The translations under genes and the position numbers were made by a program. From an uncultured Pseudomonadota bacterium (GTDB lineage Bacteria; Pseudomonadota; Gammaproteobacteria; Burkholderiales; SG8-41), in the NCBI GenBank assembly GCA_946885605.1, contig CAMPGR010000142.1, positions 1 through 8,662 on the forward strand: DNA of 8,662 nt, given 5' to 3'. Within the stretch, counting starts at the first letter, position 1, and each line of letters begins with the position of its first letter. Of this stretch, positions 6,784 to 8,662 are shown one piece after another. The notes below the pieces were generated by a model. That model did no database searches. It was not told the DNA's origin and was given only the letters and a program-made list of their open reading frames with translations.

Positions 6784-6813
6784 GTGTCAATTTTTCTTCT
6801 ATCGATTTGACAC
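6784..6813. promoter_or_regulatory. GTGTCAA/TTGACAC inverted repeat in the divergent promoter region
   Basis: Perfect 7-base arms GTGTCAA (6784-6790) and TTGACAC (6807-6813) are separated by 16 AT-rich bases, placing the arm centres 23 bases apart, about two helical turns. Each arm contains TTGACA, the sigma-70 -35 consensus, one per strand and each pointing toward its own gene. No good -10 hexamer lies 16-18 bases beyond either, so an operator role is at least as likely as a promoter role. Confidence 0.5.
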
Positions 6814-6818
6814 CCTAT

Positions 6819-6831
6819 CACGATTATCGTG
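6819..6831. promoter_or_regulatory. 13-bp perfect palindrome, possible second operator
   Basis: CACGATTATCGTG has 6-base perfect arms around a central T. It lies on the aceB side of the AT-rich divergent region and has a different core from the GTGAARTTYAC sites, so it may bind another protein. Confidence 0.4.
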
Positions 6832-6892
6832 CGGTCGTCTGCTTGTCATCCGCGACGCGGTAGTCTGGGCGGCGCTCTCGCGTGGAAATGCT

Positions 6893-6935
6893 TCGTGCGG
6901 ATTCACCGAGGACTCGCATCGTCGGTGTCGCACGA
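6893..6935 (+). other. Two-part stem-loop in the aceB leader
   Basis: TCGTGCG (6893-6899) pairs with CGCACGA (6929-6935), 7 bp. Inside it CACCGA (6904-6909) pairs with TCGGTG (6922-6927), 6 bp, with a small asymmetric internal loop (4 versus 1 base) and a 12-base apical loop. It ends 35 bases before the aceB ATG. Whether it is transcribed depends on the unmapped start site. It could be a leader hairpin or an extended operator. Confidence 0.45.
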
Positions 6936-6956
6936 TCTGACATCAGCCCCTGATCG

Positions 6957-6962
6957 AAGGAG
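6957..6962 (+). promoter_or_regulatory. Ribosome binding site of aceB
   Basis: AAGGAG is followed by eight bases and the ATG at 6971. It directly follows GATCG (6952-6956), which can pair with CGATC (6933-6937), and an ATCAG/CTGAT hairpin (6942-6954), so access may depend on leader folding. Confidence 0.7.
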
Positions 6963-6970
6963 CAGCTCGC

Positions 6971-8635
6971 ATGAAAGAGAAGGTTGTTGTTTCCTCGCCC
7001 CCGGGCGTCGAAGTGCGCGGCGCCATCACGGCGCAGTATGCCGAAATTCTTACGCCGGCGGCGCTTGCTTTCCTCGCCAAGCTGTCGCGCGCATTCGAGC
7101 CGCGCCGGCGAGAGCTGCTCGCGACACGCGCCCGCCGCCAGGCGGAGTTCGATGCGGGCAAGCGGCCCGATTTTCTGACCGGCACGGCGCACATCCGCGA
7201 CGGCGACTGGACGGTGGCGCCGTGTCCGGCGGACTTGCAGGATCGCCGGGTCGAAATCACGGGGCCGACCGATCGCAAGATGGTGATCAATGCCCTTAAC
7301 TCGGGCGCCAACGTCTTCATGGCCGACTTCGAGGATTCGAACACTCCCACTTGGAAGAACATGATCGAAGGTCAGGTGAACTTGCGGGACGCCGTCAACG
7401 GCATCATTCGCTATGTCAGCCCGGACGGCAAACGCTACGCGCTCAACGAGCGTGTGGCGGCGCTGCTCGTTCGTCCGCGCGGCTGGCACCTGCCCGAGAA
7501 GCACGTTGTCGTCGACGGCCAGCCCGTTTCCGGCGCGCTCTTCGATTTTGCCCTGTACTTCTTTCATAACGCGAAGAGGCTCGTCGTCAAAGGATCCGGG
7601 CCCTACTTCTATCTGCCGAAGATGGAGGGCCACCTCGAGGCGCGGCTGTGGAACGACATTTTCGTGACCGCGCAACGGGAGCTGGGGCTTCCTCAGGGCA
7701 CGATCAAAGCAACCGCGTTGATCGAAACCGTGGTCGCCGCGTTTGAGATGGACGAAATCCTCTACGAAATGCGCGAGCATTGCGTCGGGCTCAATATCGG
7801 GCGCTGGGACTACCTCTTCAGTTGCATAAAGAAGTTCCGGTCCGATCCCGCTTTCTGTCTGGCGGACCGTGCGCAGGTAACGATGACCGCTCCGTTCCTG
7901 CGTGCCTACGCTCTTCTGCTCATCAAGACCTGTCACAAGCGCAAGGCATTTGCGATGGGCGGCATGGCCGCACAGATTCCGATCAAGAACGACCCGGCAG
8001 CCAACGCACTGGCGCTCGAAAAAGTGCGTACTGACAAGATCCGTGAAGCGACAGACGGTTGCGACGGGACGTGGGTCGCGCATCCCGGCCTGGTGAGCGT
8101 GGCAAAAGCGGTGTTCGACGCGCACATGCCCACACCCAACCAGATTCACCGGCAGCGCGACGATGTGATCGTCACCGCGGCTGACTTGCTCGATTTCAAG
8201 CCCGGGAAGCCGATTACCGAAGCAGGGCTCCGCAACAATATCAGCGTCGGCATCCAGTACATCGGCGCCTGGCTCGCCGGCAATGGCTGCGTGCCGGTTT
8301 ACAACCTTATGGAAGATGCCGCGACCGCTGAAATCTCACGCTCTCAGATCTGGCAGTGGATCAGAAGCCCCAAAGGCGTGCTCGACGACGGGCGCAAGAT
8401 AACGGCTGCTTTGTGTCGCCAACTCCTCCACGAAGAGCTGTCGCGCGTCCGGCAACTGCTGGGTGACGAAGGCTGGCGAGCCGGCAGGTACGAGAAAGCG
8501 GCTGCATTGTTCGACAGGATCGCGATGGGCGATCGATATACGGAGTTCCTGACGCTGCCTGCGTATGAGCTCGTTACCGAGGGTGCATTCGACGAGCCGA
8601 AGCAGGGCGAGCCCATTCATGCAGCGGTCCGGTAG
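6971..8635 (+). CDS. aceB: Malate synthase A (glyoxylate shunt)
   Basis: A complete 554-residue enzyme, close to the usual length of form A (about 530-550). It condenses glyoxylate with acetyl-CoA to give malate and CoA in the cytoplasm, which lets cells grow on acetate or fatty acids. Family motifs are clear: ITGPTDRKMVINALNSGA (96-113), MADFEDSNTPTW (117-128), and the arginine loop RPRGWH (168-173). E252 is in ALIETV, the GLNIGRWDYLFSCIKK signature is at 273-288 (D280 a likely metal ligand), and MEDAATAEISR at 447-457 holds the probable catalytic base Asp449. The ATG at 6971 has AAGGAG eight bases upstream. The gene diverges from a RamB-like regulator across a 231-base gap full of dyads, so it is probably controlled by acyl-CoA or acetate supply. 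Isocitrate lyase, its pathway partner, is not in the window. The identification is very secure. Confidence 0.98.
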   Translation: MKEKVVVSSPPGVEVRGAITAQYAEILTPAALAFLAKLSRAFEPRRRELLATRARRQAEFDAGKRPDFLTGTAHIRDGDWTVAPCPADLQDRRVEITGPTDRKMVINALNSGANVFMADFEDSNTPTWKNMIEGQVNLRDAVNGIIRYVSPDGKRYALNERVAALLVRPRGWHLPEKHVVVDGQPVSGALFDFALYFFHNAKRLVVKGSGPYFYLPKMEGHLEARLWNDIFVTAQRELGLPQGTIKATALIETVVAAFEMDEILYEMREHCVGLNIGRWDYLFSCIKKFRSDPAFCLADRAQVTMTAPFLRAYALLLIKTCHKRKAFAMGGMAAQIPIKNDPAANALALEKVRTDKIREATDGCDGTWVAHPGLVSVAKAVFDAHMPTPNQIHRQRDDVIVTAADLLDFKPGKPITEAGLRNNISVGIQYIGAWLAGNGCVPVYNLMEDAATAEISRSQIWQWIRSPKGVLDDGRKITAALCRQLLHEELSRVRQLLGDEGWRAGRYEKAAALFDRIAMGDRYTEFLTLPAYELVTEGAFDEPKQGEPIHAAVR

Positions 8636-8662
8636 CCGTACGCTCTCGCACGGCAAGTCACG

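Noticed and set aside
6824..8149. A 441-codon open frame on the minus strand opposite aceB
   Set aside because: It is antisense to malate synthase, whose motifs are intact. The product is a GC-bias artefact with no domain signature.
8635..8654. GCCGT/ACGGC inverted repeat just after the aceB stop as a terminator
   Set aside because: It has only 5 bp of stem with a 10-base loop and no T-run, and the window ends too soon to judge.

Overview
This is a compact, high-GC stretch with almost no non-coding DNA. It looks like part of a proteobacterial chromosome, possibly a betaproteobacterium, but that is a low-confidence guess from GC content, gene content and gene style. Seven protein genes are supported, one of them cut by the left edge. 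No RNA gene, insertion sequence, CRISPR array, origin or attachment site was seen. The gaps between genes total roughly 620 bases, and none exceeds 300.

Left block (1-3847) is a MoxR / DUF58 / VWA module. On the minus strand, reading leftward, come a membrane-anchored trypsin-like (HtrA-type) serine protease without a PDZ domain, a MoxR-family AAA+ ATPase 22 bases later, and a DUF58 protein whose start overlaps the ATPase by 26 bases and which runs off the window. A BatA/BatB-like membrane VWA protein diverges on the plus strand from a 161-base shared control region. MoxR ATPases commonly work with VWA-type (MIDAS) partners. The layout suggests an envelope chaperone or quality-control module in which the protease is an accessory or effector. 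That function is inferred.

Right block (3856-8635) is a glyoxylate-shunt locus. A complete malate synthase A gene (aceB, plus strand) is transcribed divergently from a large XRE/IrrE-like regulator of the short-chain fatty acyl-CoA regulator type, the family that includes RamB of actinobacteria, a regulator of acetate and glyoxylate genes. Downstream of the regulator on the same strand is a divergent ketopantoate-reductase-like NAD(P)-dependent enzyme of unknown substrate. It ends 8 bases from the convergent VWA gene.

The most interesting signal is regulatory. A 16-base element built on an 11-base dyad (consensus GTRAANTTYAC) occurs in the regulator/aceB divergent gap and again, 14 of 16 identical, upstream of the reductase gene. 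There it is part of a 19-base palindrome with perfect 9-base arms. This suggests that the regulator controls itself, aceB and the unassigned reductase as one small regulon. The aceB leader also holds a 13-bp two-part stem-loop and a competing pairing next to the ribosome binding site.
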